Of a stretch of DNA of 64,000 bases, positions 26,901 through 35,023 are shown one piece after another (the stretch's first letter is position 1; every line of letters begins with the position of its first letter). The stretch is taken from the NCBI GenBank assembly GCA_964402065.1, contig CAYOAN010000004.1, forward strand, positions 62,001 to 126,000. The letters are read 5' to 3'. This DNA is from CAIWMF01 sp964402065 (GTDB taxonomy: Bacteria; Verrucomicrobiota; Verrucomicrobiia; Chthoniobacterales; UBA6821). Below the pieces are notes generated by a model. It did not search any database. It saw only the letters and a list, made by a program, of their open reading frames with translations, and was not told the DNA's origin. The position numbers were made by a program, and so were the translations under genes.

Positions 26901-29380
26901 CTTCTCATGCTGCTCTTACACAAAATGGTATTTCTTTGCTTAAATTGGCTATTTGTGATGAGTATGGGTTAAAGGGAGTGGAACTGTTTGAAAATAAAGT
27001 TGGTGCAAAAAAAAGCCTCTCACTCAGAGAGCTGCAAGCGATTTTAAATAGCAATGATTTTACCGTAGGCAGTTATTTTCTTTCTTCAGGAAATGATGTA
27101 ACAGATCTTCTTCGGAGCGATGATTCTGAAAATGAAAAAGTTATTAGATCAAACGGAAGAAATGCTCTCTATAATCCTTTTGCAGCAAGGGATACTTTTC
27201 TACAATATTTAGATCATGATAAAAAAACAGCGGAAGAAGCAATAGAAGAAGTTCGTAGTAATTTTACTAAATTAGAACTTTTTAAGAGAATGTCGTATTT
27301 ACAGCAATATCATCTATTAAAGCGATATAATAAAAAATTCAAAGGAGAGCCTGAAATACCTTTGACAATAGGAGCCTTTAAAGATTTTTGGAAAGGAGAA
27401 GAACTGAAAAGTCAGACTTGGTCTCACTATTTTTATTATACATTTTTTGCTCCTAAAGTCCTTTCTCAAGGATGGGCGATTTTTATGGCCTCTTTTTCAG
27501 CACTTCGTTTGCAATATCCATTTTCTGAATTTAATCTGTTTGAAAAATTTGCATTAACATGGGGAATTGATGTTGCTGGGGAAAGTACCGGACTTTACCG
27601 TGAATACCAGGATGGAGGAATTTATAAGGATTTAGTTGAAAAAATGTTGCAGGGAAAAGAAGTGACTGCAGAGCAAATTGATGAAGTCCCTGATTTTGAA
27701 AAAATGTTGAAAGAGGCTTTGACTAAGAAAAAGACACAAGGTTTAGAAAATGATCAGGAGCACGAACAATCTATTAAAGAGATTTTAGCACTTTGGAAAA
27801 ACTGGGTTCAATCTAGACACCTCTCTGATGCCTTTCCTGAAGGAAGTGAAAATAAGAGACTCCTTACAGAAGCATTAAGCGCTATTGACAATAGTGATCT
27901 TGCTTCTTGTGAAGACAAGATGAGAGAAAGCTTAGAGCTACTGCATGGCGTTGCTGATAATACTATTTTTCAATCCATGGACAAATTAAGCTGTGTGCAG
28001 AAAGAATTATTGGAATTCATTAATAGCAACCAAGCAAAAAACTCTCTTCTTTCTAAGCAAGATTTAGAAATATTGAGCCAAGCTTTAAAGCAACTATCCG
28101 CTTTACGACTTGAACAAGTTCGGGCTCAGCAAGATCCTGAGCTATTAAAACGCCTTCATACTCTCGTCAGTAGAGATGCTAGTTTTTATCAGAACAAAGT
28201 TGATAAACTTCAAGCAAAACTAGACGCTCCTTACATTGAATCCATAGATCAAGATAATGGTGATAACTTCATAAAAAAACAGATCTCCTTTTTTAATAAA
28301 CTGAGAAAAAAATTTAAAATAGCAGCAGAAACCGCTACTCAGTTAGCCGACACTTACGCTTTAAAAATCATGAAGCAACGAAGTAAAAAAAATGATCGTT
28401 TAGATCAGCAAAAAAGTTTTCTTTCTGAGATAGAAAAGTGTCCGTATAGCACGCAACATATTATCTTAGATAAAAATGGGTGTCTTGCTCTAGATTTTCT
28501 GAGATTAGCATCACAGGATGTGCGACAGCTTTCTGCTGCGGCAATACCTGTTTTAAAATTAGAAATTGCTGACAGCTTAGGAGTAGATGCTGCACAGCGC
28601 TTTGGAAGTTTTATCAAATTAAAAGAAATAGTGGGTTTTCCTTTAGAATCTGGTGATGTTAAAGAGTTTCTAAGAATAGAAGGTAGCTTAGAAAAGAGTT
28701 CTAATTTTTATCTTTCACCAGGCCATTCTTTGGAACAAGCTCTACAATCAGTTGATTCGTTAGGGCATCAACTGATTAGATCTAATGGAGCTCAGTACCG
28801 ATACAACCCTTTCGAAGCAGGACAAAAGCAATCTTATTTAATGGGTGATAAAGAAACAGCTCAAGAGGGATTGCAAGCTGCCTCTGTGGGGTTAGAGGAG
28901 ATGCCTTTTTATAAAAAACTTACTGATTTGAATAAAAAATTTGTAAAAACTCATTTTAAAGATCGATTTATATCTCCTGAAAAAACTTGGGCTCGATACT
29001 TTAAATCCTTTTTCTATGAGGCCCCAAAGCCAGAGCCTCTAACAAGAAAGGCGTTACAAGATTTTGTAGAACAAGAAATTAATGAGAGTGAAAACTGGAA
29101 GATGTATTATCAATTTCGTGATAGTTCTCTTTATGCTTCGATGGCTTGGAATATAGTAGCTGGGATTGGAGTTATTGCTAGAATTGACAAGCGTATTATC
29201 AATTGTAAACCGATTCATATCTATGCAGGTTTTGCTGGACATGCACATCTTCTCTGCACAATTAAAGCTCTTGCCTTATTTCCACCAGCATGGCACTTTG
29301 CTCCATCTTTAATCCTTGCTTATGGCGTTAATAAAATGGGTGAGCAATGGCTTGCTTCACGTCAAATACGACCCGAGTAA
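23930..29380 (+). CDS. Giant exported protein with three ~540-residue repeats
   Basis: An 1816-residue protein with a signal peptide (CRLLLIFFFLSAVSFAQ). After a glycine-rich, low-complexity N-terminus, a diverged domain of about 530-545 residues appears three times. Landmarks are the sequence (I/K)(R/K)SNG followed by YNPF or HFNPF at about residues 544, 1072 and 1616, preceded each time by an aliphatic helix (LVEIGIMRSFGIDGVMRF, LLKLAICDEYGLKGVELF, VLKLEIADSLGVDAAQRF), and in the first two by a Trp-rich end (SAWADKLYYRLF, QTWSHYFYYTFF). The rest is helical and coiled-coil rich. The C-terminus holds a hydrophobic segment. I recognise no family. It is the largest gene here and likely a surface or secreted structural protein. 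Confidence 0.75.
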   Translation: MKTSCRLLLIFFFLSAVSFAQMFSKGVLYENGQGKSQRLEQLGKGTGRGYNDASKKDDSDNSSTVRRGRNFPSLQGNAPANKDADGLGKQGGAIVVDGVLFDQGIEGEPLPVSVAESTSDFIDYILSHLQDRGLLQNADQCKAAVNDFLDQNLTGTERLLPLQEQRRLKTVMAQALATNVKERIDELNLPTRLQLMDMIGDASEQVAGKIRAQSDLGLDELAAQKMLYQALKELADPDKHDVTNSGQAEGENFSQDENLISEHALVCNVASTSPTQEIIDAKNELEESNLALERLAAPPFYQQELNELLKGIKKKHAEFLFQEASSSQHAQWQAKENAELFSQKVQEIQRIHGSQEDPFWLSSEEKSNQELVKNFRVSLKIIISRLEKIRNAYKKLSDVYDSKVKSGSSKEEVKNMLSLFDEVAESSTDLIFGEHGAINLEQPEVGSDINTKSQNYKHGRTLVEIGIMRSFGIDGVMRFREAFRADAIYSPQLIAGEVKAFLKSENERAKKLDPLNESGSYFFSALDSLHKLQHISSNEQNKLIKSNGYKMHFNPFSDEQFSFDYFTHPRQTELEGIIAIRESIKEEVFYKESSPLRQRDILSRYDNRFLGKGREALTIRNCNDFLKKEEARGSAWADKLYYRLFDQSHLINQELWSLGSGSISAGKAQPIITDLGPLNSTLLGIGIAYGQQVVGDATRPYRKELKISNDEKLFEQIRGEAVLEIQNKNVSELRQQLIEKKEEAKKVVLKMINSYVNWSNQEGSEGKEQAKDYIKVINSQQGVDQQTTDELFSFLAKHSRKLIATESESLESIHQSVENISASNCSEGSLCSNADVKGIQDLFENAKADFLLQQARFHENPEEMLQLQQTAAKNAQLFLNKEETFSRIIEGAQKTITRLNDTKEISDHLTGLNALKKIAKDAAATYTQLAKIYLLRIEEFSKQQAREETPKSLSTQLTNFRKLNNGEDVNKIIGSYNGTLSLLDPQQEGNSSHAALTQNGISLLKLAICDEYGLKGVELFENKVGAKKSLSLRELQAILNSNDFTVGSYFLSSGNDVTDLLRSDDSENEKVIRSNGRNALYNPFAARDTFLQYLDHDKKTAEEAIEEVRSNFTKLELFKRMSYLQQYHLLKRYNKKFKGEPEIPLTIGAFKDFWKGEELKSQTWSHYFYYTFFAPKVLSQGWAIFMASFSALRLQYPFSEFNLFEKFALTWGIDVAGESTGLYREYQDGGIYKDLVEKMLQGKEVTAEQIDEVPDFEKMLKEALTKKKTQGLENDQEHEQSIKEILALWKNWVQSRHLSDAFPEGSENKRLLTEALSAIDNSDLASCEDKMRESLELLHGVADNTIFQSMDKLSCVQKELLEFINSNQAKNSLLSKQDLEILSQALKQLSALRLEQVRAQQDPELLKRLHTLVSRDASFYQNKVDKLQAKLDAPYIESIDQDNGDNFIKKQISFFNKLRKKFKIAAETATQLADTYALKIMKQRSKKNDRLDQQKSFLSEIEKCPYSTQHIILDKNGCLALDFLRLASQDVRQLSAAAIPVLKLEIADSLGVDAAQRFGSFIKLKEIVGFPLESGDVKEFLRIEGSLEKSSNFYLSPGHSLEQALQSVDSLGHQLIRSNGAQYRYNPFEAGQKQSYLMGDKETAQEGLQAASVGLEEMPFYKKLTDLNKKFVKTHFKDRFISPEKTWARYFKSFFYEAPKPEPLTRKALQDFVEQEINESENWKMYYQFRDSSLYASMAWNIVAGIGVIARIDKRIINCKPIHIYAGFAGHAHLLCTIKALALFPPAWHFAPSLILAYGVNKMGEQWLASRQIRPE

Positions 29381-29433
29381 AAAAGCACTATTTTTTGACA
29401 AGTGTTTGTTTAATTGGCCACAAACTAGGGCCC

Positions 29434-30474
29434 TTATTTTTTGGAGAGTTCTAAAAATTCTCGAAGCGAATAGATATTGCTCGTGGTGTCGGTAATGTAC
29501 ACTGGATGGTCATTGAGTGTTATTTGCACTTCAAAGTGATGATCCTTGGTTTCATAAAGTGAAATATTCAAGTCAGAGGCATAGTGTGGTGTTTCCTTAA
29601 CTGGAACATTCATTGCAGTAAGTAAGTTCATAATTGTGCTGTCGTGTGCGGAATAAAGAACGTATTTTAGAGAGGATTTGTTATGAGAGGCCTCTTTTAA
29701 GCGATGTGTGATTTCAATAAGCAAGTTTTTTCCTGCGTGCCTTGCTACCGCAATCGATGTTCTAAAAATAGCTTCGGACGCTTGGAGGATTACATTAACA
29801 TCTTCATTACTGAGGCCCTTTGGAATAGGAATATGCTTTAACTTAAAAATAGATAAAGCATCGCTAAGGCGCTCTACATCGATTGCATCGGAAATGGGAA
29901 GTCCAGTTGCTTTACTCCATGCAGCAAAATATGGTTGAAGTTCTTGTTCTTTTGTTCGGCATTCTGGATTGGAATCGATAGATTGTTTGACTTCTTCACG
30001 GCTGTAATGAGGGAGCAAGAGTGGATCATGATCTACAGATGTCGTATGAATAGGGATTGGTTGAAAGCCATAGGGGAGTGCAAATCCATTCATGAAAAGC
30101 CTTGGATGAAGGAATGGTCCACTTCCTGGAGGATATAGTCCTATTAAGAGGCACTCAGCGCTCATCAAGGTTCGATCAGTATCGGTTGAGCGGATGTAGA
30201 GTGTTCCTGGTTGATAGTTACGAGGTAGTAATTTTTCTTTTTCGATGTAGCGCTGATGAAATTTTTTTCCGAGTTCAAATTCTTGATGCATTCCAAGCGG
30301 AGTCAGCTGACCAAGGCCTTCTGGCCAGTGATAGTGTGCTGCTGGAATATCAATAATGGGAGTACGATCACCATGCCGAATGACATCGATGGCAAAGATA
30401 AGTTTTTTAGACGGCTCCGCATGTACAGCAAAAGAAGAGCAGAGCACTAGAAGGCTGAGTAGCTTGGTTTTCAC
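29434..30474 (-). CDS. Histidine acid phosphatase (AppA/phytase-like)
   Basis: A 346-residue exported phosphatase with a signal peptide (LLSLLVLCSSFAVHAE). The catalytic RHGDRTP motif (residues 33-39) carries the nucleophilic histidine, and the later SAHDST supplies the proton-donor aspartate; these are the two hallmarks of branch 2 histidine acid phosphatases. The family removes phosphate from phytate, glucose-1-phosphate or similar esters in the periplasm. The start codon is GTG. It is followed on the same strand by nothing close; upstream, 4 bp away, is the Dpm-like gene, so they may share a transcript. Confidence 0.87.
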   Translation of the reverse strand: MKTKLLSLLVLCSSFAVHAEPSKKLIFAIDVIRHGDRTPIIDIPAAHYHWPEGLGQLTPLGMHQEFELGKKFHQRYIEKEKLLPRNYQPGTLYIRSTDTDRTLMSAECLLIGLYPPGSGPFLHPRLFMNGFALPYGFQPIPIHTTSVDHDPLLLPHYSREEVKQSIDSNPECRTKEQELQPYFAAWSKATGLPISDAIDVERLSDALSIFKLKHIPIPKGLSNEDVNVILQASEAIFRTSIAVARHAGKNLLIEITHRLKEASHNKSSLKYVLYSAHDSTIMNLLTAMNVPVKETPHYASDLNISLYETKDHHFEVQITLNDHPVYITDTTSNIYSLREFLELSKK

Positions 30475-30478
30475 ACAA

Positions 30479-31279
30479 TCAGTAAAAAATTCTTAGCGCT
30501 AACAGCACCAAGAAAAAAATAGCAGGAAAAAGAAATTTATCTTCCTTGCCTCTTAGCCTTTGGCTTTTTTGAGGCGAGCGTTTGAGTCCTGCCTGTAATA
30601 ATAGCTTCCAGACCATAAAAAATGCCTCAAAGACAATATTCCAAGACATTTTTGAAGTGCCTTGAAAACGGTCTGTAAAAATAATAGGAACCTCAGTAAT
30701 CGAGGATCCTTTTCTCCAAGCACGATGGGTCATTTCAATTTGAAAGCCGTAACCGTTTGATTGTACTGTTGGCATATTGATTGCCTCAAGTGTTTGACGA
30801 CGCCAGCATTTGAAGCCGCCTGTTGGGTCGTGAATTGGCAAGCCAGTCACTGCATGTACGTAGTACGAGGCACCTACGCTCAGGATGAGTCGTCGTAGAG
30901 GCCAGTTGATGACTCTCACGCCATGGATGTACCGCGAGCCAATGGCAAGGTCTGCCCCTGCTTCAACGGCTGCAATAAGCTTTGGGACGTCATCGGGACT
31001 ATGAGAAAAGTCGGCATCCATTTGAACAACGATGTCGTAATCATGTTCGAGAGCCCATTGAAATCCTGCAATATAGGCCCGACCAAGGCCATTTTTTTGT
31101 TGGCGACTTAACAAGTGGAGGCGTTGATTTTTTTGTTCACGAACCCAATTTCCCGTTCCATCAGGTGAGTTGTCATCAACAATGAGAAGGTGAACGTGTT
31201 CGGGAAGTGACATTAATTTTTCTACCAAGGGCGGTAGATTAGTCATTTCATTATAAGTCGGAATAACAATGAGAATCAT
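30479..31279 (-). CDS. Polyprenol-phosphate sugar synthase (Dpm1-like GT2)
   Basis: Glycosyltransferase family 2 enzyme that moves mannose (or glucose) from a nucleotide to a polyprenyl phosphate, making the donor for GT-C enzymes. The 266-residue protein has VIPTYNEMTNLPPLVEKL, DDNSPDGTG, the DxD motif in MDADFSHSPDDVPKL, IGSRYIHGV and KCWRRQTLEAINM, the pattern of bacterial Dpm1 homologues, and a C-terminal hydrophobic tail. Possible acceptors in this window are proteins or lipids handled by the DUF2723/TPR membrane protein. The gene follows gatA at 6 bp on the same strand. Confidence 0.87.
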   Translation of the reverse strand: MILIVIPTYNEMTNLPPLVEKLMSLPEHVHLLIVDDNSPDGTGNWVREQKNQRLHLLSRQQKNGLGRAYIAGFQWALEHDYDIVVQMDADFSHSPDDVPKLIAAVEAGADLAIGSRYIHGVRVINWPLRRLILSVGASYYVHAVTGLPIHDPTGGFKCWRRQTLEAINMPTVQSNGYGFQIEMTHRAWRKGSSITEVPIIFTDRFQGTSKMSWNIVFEAFFMVWKLLLQAGLKRSPQKSQRLRGKEDKFLFPAIFFLVLLALRIFY

Positions 31280-31285
31280 AATTGG

Positions 31286-32740
31286 TTAAACAAGTGGAGG
31301 GTGCTGTTTTCCCCAGGTTGTCGATTGTTCATAGGCATGACCAACGCGGAAAAGCCGTTTTTCCTCAAAGGAGGGGCCAAGAAGTTGCAGTCCCACTGGA
31401 AGGTCAATGCCATCACGTTTGGAAAAGCCGCAAGGAAGACTAATTCCACAAATGCCTGAAAGATTTCCAGCAATTGTAAAGATATCAGCGAGGTACATTT
31501 TGAGAGGATCTGCAATCTTTTCTCCTAATTTAAAGGCGGTTTCTGGTGATGTTGGAGAAACGATGAAGTCAACTTTTTTGAAGGCTTCTTCAAAATCTTT
31601 ACGAATCAGTGTTCTTACTTTTTGTGCACGCAAATAGTAAGCGTCGTGATGCCCCTTTGTGAGAACATAAGTTCCAAGAATAATACGACGTTTAACCTCT
31701 GGGCCAAATCCTTCTTTACGTGTTTTTTCATAAACGCCAAGGAGGTCGCTAGCTTGTGTGGTGCGATGGCCATATCGAATTCCATCAAAGCGAGCGAGAT
31801 TAGATGAAGCTTCTGCTGTTACAATGATGTAGTAGGTCGAAACAGCATACTCTGTGTGAGGAAGAGAGATTTCAACTGGTTCTGCACCGAGAGAAATCAA
31901 ATGTTCAATGGCCTTATCTACAGCATTGCGAACGCCTGGTTCCATTCCATCAACAAAATATTCTTTTGGAATTCCAAAGCGCATCCCTTTAATGTCTCGG
32001 CCAATTTCTGAGGTGAAATCTTCTGAAGGTAATTGCAAAGATGTTGAATCGTAAGGATCGTATCCAGCAATTGCATTGAGCAGCAATGCGCTATCCTCGA
32101 CAGAATGCGTGAGCGGCCCGATTTGATCGAGTGAGGAAGCAAAAGCTATTAAGCCATAACGGGAGACGCGACCATAGGTTGGTTTCAATCCAACGCAACC
32201 ACAAAGCGCTGCGGGTTGACGAATTGATCCTCCGGTGTCAGAACCGAGTGTTGCCATTGCTATACCAGCTGCAACAGCAGCTGCAGAGCCACCGCTTGAG
32301 CCACCAGGAGTGCGTGTATGATCCCAAGGGTTATAAGTTGGATGAAAGGCAGAATTTTCGGTAGAAGATCCCATCGCAAATTCATCCATGTTAAGACGGC
32401 CTACGGGAAAAGCTCCTGCAGCGCGTAAACGAGTGATAACTGTGGCGTCATAAGGTGAGTGGAATTGTCCAAGGATTTTTGAAGAAGAATTAGCAGAAGC
32501 TCCTTGAACAACAATGGCGTCCTTAATTCCAATCGGAATACCTCCGAGAGGTTTGGTTAAATCAGCCGTTAAAGCGTCTTGACGTGCTTGTTCACTATCC
32601 CAAGAGAGATAGGCCTTAACTTTTGGATTAAGATTTTTAAAGCGTGTTTCTAATTCTTCGAGGAGCTCGAGGGGAGAGATTTTTTTTGCAACAAGAAGGC
32701 GTCGAGCTTCAGCAATAGTAAGAAAAGGATCAGAGTGCAT
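31286..32740 (-). CDS. gatA: Glutamyl-tRNA(Gln) amidotransferase subunit A
   Basis: Amidase subunit of the GatCAB complex that converts Glu-tRNA(Gln) to Gln-tRNA(Gln). The 484-residue protein has the amidase-signature features: the catalytic lysine in GGIPIGIKDAIVVQG, the glycine/serine-rich GGSSGGSAAAVAAG block with the cis-serine, and the GSDTGGSIRQPAALCG nucleophile region, ending in VGLQLLGPSFEEKRLF. It lies directly downstream of gatC on the same strand (29-bp gap). gatB is not in the window. The presence of gatA and gatC suggests tRNA-dependent formation of Gln-tRNA. Confidence 0.95.
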   Translation of the reverse strand: MHSDPFLTIAEARRLLVAKKISPLELLEELETRFKNLNPKVKAYLSWDSEQARQDALTADLTKPLGGIPIGIKDAIVVQGASANSSSKILGQFHSPYDATVITRLRAAGAFPVGRLNMDEFAMGSSTENSAFHPTYNPWDHTRTPGGSSGGSAAAVAAGIAMATLGSDTGGSIRQPAALCGCVGLKPTYGRVSRYGLIAFASSLDQIGPLTHSVEDSALLLNAIAGYDPYDSTSLQLPSEDFTSEIGRDIKGMRFGIPKEYFVDGMEPGVRNAVDKAIEHLISLGAEPVEISLPHTEYAVSTYYIIVTAEASSNLARFDGIRYGHRTTQASDLLGVYEKTRKEGFGPEVKRRIILGTYVLTKGHHDAYYLRAQKVRTLIRKDFEEAFKKVDFIVSPTSPETAFKLGEKIADPLKMYLADIFTIAGNLSGICGISLPCGFSKRDGIDLPVGLQLLGPSFEEKRLFRVGHAYEQSTTWGKQHPPLV

Positions 32741-32769
32741 TTGAAAAAATGAAAAGTAGAAGTTCGAAG

Positions 32770-33063
32770 TTATTCTAAAACTTTAGGGACAACAAAAAGT
32801 CCGTTAGCATGGTGGGGGGCTTGTTCTAGGACAACTTGTTTAGGCAGGCTCTCTCCAACCACATCTTCACGAACAATATCAAAAACAGAAATCGCATGGG
32901 CGGTTGGTTCAATGCCACTAAGATCGAGGTTGTTGATTTTCGCAATGTGTTCCAAGACACGCTCTAGTTGGCCTGTAAAAAGCGTTTCTTCCTCAGTGGT
33001 GAGTTGAAGACGAGCTAGGCGAGCAAGATAAGCAACATCAATAGTGTGGGGCGAAGCTGACAT
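32770..33063 (-). CDS. gatC: Glutamyl-tRNA(Gln) amidotransferase subunit C
   Basis: A small 97-residue protein matching GatC: VAYLARLARLQLTTEEETLF, then LERVLEHIAKINNLDLSGIEP, then the DIVREDVV region and the terminal NGLFVVPKVLE. It acts as a stabilising subunit of GatCAB and lies immediately upstream of gatA on the same strand. Confidence 0.93.
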   Translation of the reverse strand: MSASPHTIDVAYLARLARLQLTTEEETLFTGQLERVLEHIAKINNLDLSGIEPTAHAISVFDIVREDVVGESLPKQVVLEQAPHHANGLFVVPKVLE

Positions 33064-33315
33064 AGAGTTTTTGGAACATTAAGTTTAATAGTAAATTTGC
33101 AAAGACTTCAGAGTATAAGCTTAGATGACTGATGGGAAATATAAAATCACTTCTTTTATAACTAAGCTCTCTAGCTGAAGTTCCTGAATTAAGCGGACTG
33201 ACAGATGAATCAGGAATTCACTGTTGTTAAAAAAATAGCCACTAATGAGGTAGCCATGACTTTGTTGAAAAATATGAAACTTCCCTGAGGCAATAGCTAC
33301 CCCTCATAACAGATG

Positions 33316-34617
33316 CTAACAAACTTCTGTAATAGCTTTTCCAAGAGCTTCCACAGACTGATTGATTTGCTCTGGTGTTATGCAAAGCGGAGGCATTAGT
33401 ACAATCGTGTCACAGCTGCTTGTGTAACGCAGGGGACGAGTGAGGAGCCCATGTTTCATGGCAGCTTTACAAATCTTATTACCGATGCGCTCTTGCCATG
33501 GGTAGGGGGTTTTTAACGTTGAATCTTGAGCAATATCGATACCTGCAATGAGACCACATTGCCGAATTTCAGCAACAGGAGAAAAATTCTTGAGAGTCGC
33601 CAAGGCTTGATTCAAATGAAGAATTTTTGTTGATAGTTTTTCCAAGACTTTTTCTTGCTCAAAAATATCAAGGCATGCCAAAGCTGCAGCACAGCCAATG
33701 GGATGCGCTGTGTAGCTGTGTCCGTAACAAAAAGCTTTTTGCTCCTCATATTTTCCAAGAAAAGCTGTGTAAATTTTCTCTTTTGTCAAGACGGCTGCTA
33801 GCGGTGAGGCTCCGCCAGTGAGTCCCTTTGCACAGGCTAAGATGTCAGGAACTACCGCTTCTTGTTGGCAGGCAAACATTGTTCCCGTGCGACCAAAGCC
33901 TGTCATCACTTCGTCAAGAATCAGCAGAATATCATGCTCATCGCAAAAGGTGCGCAATTCACGAAGCATGCCTGTTGGCCAGAGGCGCATTCCTGCAACG
34001 CCTTGAATGAGTGGTTCAATAAAAATAGCAGCTATTGAGTCAAGCTCAGGAAGAGCTTTTAAAGCATCCATGCTCTCCACGCGATCACATGGAAAATGCA
34101 TTCCAGAAAAACGATCGGTAACCAATGAAAGTCCTCCCAGGCTAGCTGCCCCAGCGGTATCGCCATGGTAACAATTAGTAAAAGCGACAAAGCGATTTTT
34201 GTTAGCATTGCCAACGAGTTGCCAATATTGAAACGTCATCTTTAAAGCTGACTCAATCGCTGTAGAGCCATTATCAGAATAAAAGACACGAGAGAGTGGA
34301 TTTCCTGGGAATAATGCTACAAGACGTTCTGCAAGCTCAATAGCTTTAGGATGGGTTGCACCAAGAAAAGAAGAGTGATCAAGAGTTGCTGCTTGGGCTT
34401 GAATGGCTGCAACAATACGCGGATGAGAATGGCCATGAATGTTGGTCCAAATGGAACTGTTCCCATCAATGTAATTGCGGCCGTGAATATCTTGAAGATA
34501 AACGCCCTTGCCTGAAACAATGATCAGAGGCTCTTCAAGACACCATTCTTGTTGTTGAGTGAAAGGATGCCAGAGATGTTGATGGTCAGCCTCAATGAGT
34601 TTGTCAATTTCCATCAT
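33316..34617 (-). CDS. bioA: Adenosylmethionine-8-amino-7-oxononanoate aminotransferase
   Basis: PLP-dependent class III aminotransferase of biotin synthesis, 433 residues. It has HLWHPFTQQQEW at the N-terminus (a BioA hallmark), SSIWTNIHGHSHP, FYSDNGSTAIESALKM, DEVMTGFGRTG around the cofactor, and ACAKGLTGGASPLAAVL with the PLP lysine. The ATG overlaps the stop codon of the 86-residue gene upstream (ATGA), so the two are translationally coupled. The other bio genes are absent, although the putative serine palmitoyltransferase at 51-52 kb belongs to the same fold family as BioF. Confidence 0.93.
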   Translation of the reverse strand: MMEIDKLIEADHQHLWHPFTQQQEWCLEEPLIIVSGKGVYLQDIHGRNYIDGNSSIWTNIHGHSHPRIVAAIQAQAATLDHSSFLGATHPKAIELAERLVALFPGNPLSRVFYSDNGSTAIESALKMTFQYWQLVGNANKNRFVAFTNCYHGDTAGAASLGGLSLVTDRFSGMHFPCDRVESMDALKALPELDSIAAIFIEPLIQGVAGMRLWPTGMLRELRTFCDEHDILLILDEVMTGFGRTGTMFACQQEAVVPDILACAKGLTGGASPLAAVLTKEKIYTAFLGKYEEQKAFCYGHSYTAHPIGCAAALACLDIFEQEKVLEKLSTKILHLNQALATLKNFSPVAEIRQCGLIAGIDIAQDSTLKTPYPWQERIGNKICKAAMKHGLLTRPLRYTSSCDTIVLMPPLCITPEQINQSVEALGKAITEVC

Positions 34618-34874
34618 GAGTTTCTCTTAATTTCGGCTAGCATTTGCTTTGCTAAAACAATATCTCCATGAGCAGCCCGACGTCGTTGATATTTTCGGTC
34701 TAGTACTTCTAGAAATGAGATCAGGTCTGCTTCAAGCGGAACTTTATAGTAGGTCCAAGTAGTTTCATCAGCTCGCTTTGATTGAAAACGCCAGCGTGCT
34801 GCATCTTTAGAAACACGAATTTCGCGTTTGGCGTTATCTTCATCCCGAACGATCCATGCATGACAATTTCTCAT
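34614..34874 (-). CDS. Small conserved protein upstream of bioA
   Basis: An 86-residue basic, tryptophan-containing protein (NCHAWIVRDED, WTYYKVPLEADLISFLEVLD) without a signal peptide. Its TGA overlaps the ATG of bioA by the ATGA arrangement, which indicates a real, co-translated gene. I do not recognise a family and assign no role; it may be a small DNA- or RNA-binding-like protein, but nothing visible proves that. Confidence 0.6.
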   Translation of the reverse strand: MRNCHAWIVRDEDNAKREIRVSKDAARWRFQSKRADETTWTYYKVPLEADLISFLEVLDRKYQRRRAAHGDIVLAKQMLAEIKRNS

Positions 34875-34879
34875 TAAAA

Positions 34880-35010
34880 GTAGGTTGTAGATTGTAGGTT
34901 ATAGGTTGTAGGGCATACTAGGACCTACGGTAAAATAAAAAATGATTTTTATAATGGATTAAAGTGATCAACGTTGACTTATTTTAACTACAGCCTACAA
35001 CCTATAAACG
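34880..35010. repeat. Inverted-repeat element with iterated GGTTGTAG ends
   Basis: The divergent gap between the 86-residue gene and the CPBP protease holds two 14-bp exact inverted arms: TTATAGGTTGTAGG at 34899-34912 and CCTACAACCTATAA at 34994-35007. The left arm belongs to a degenerate tandem of TAGGTTGTAG-like units starting at 34881. The spacer is about 80 bp, AT-rich and non-coding. It does not match families A or B in sequence. Confidence 0.6.
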
Positions 35011-35023
35011 ACAATTTAAATCT

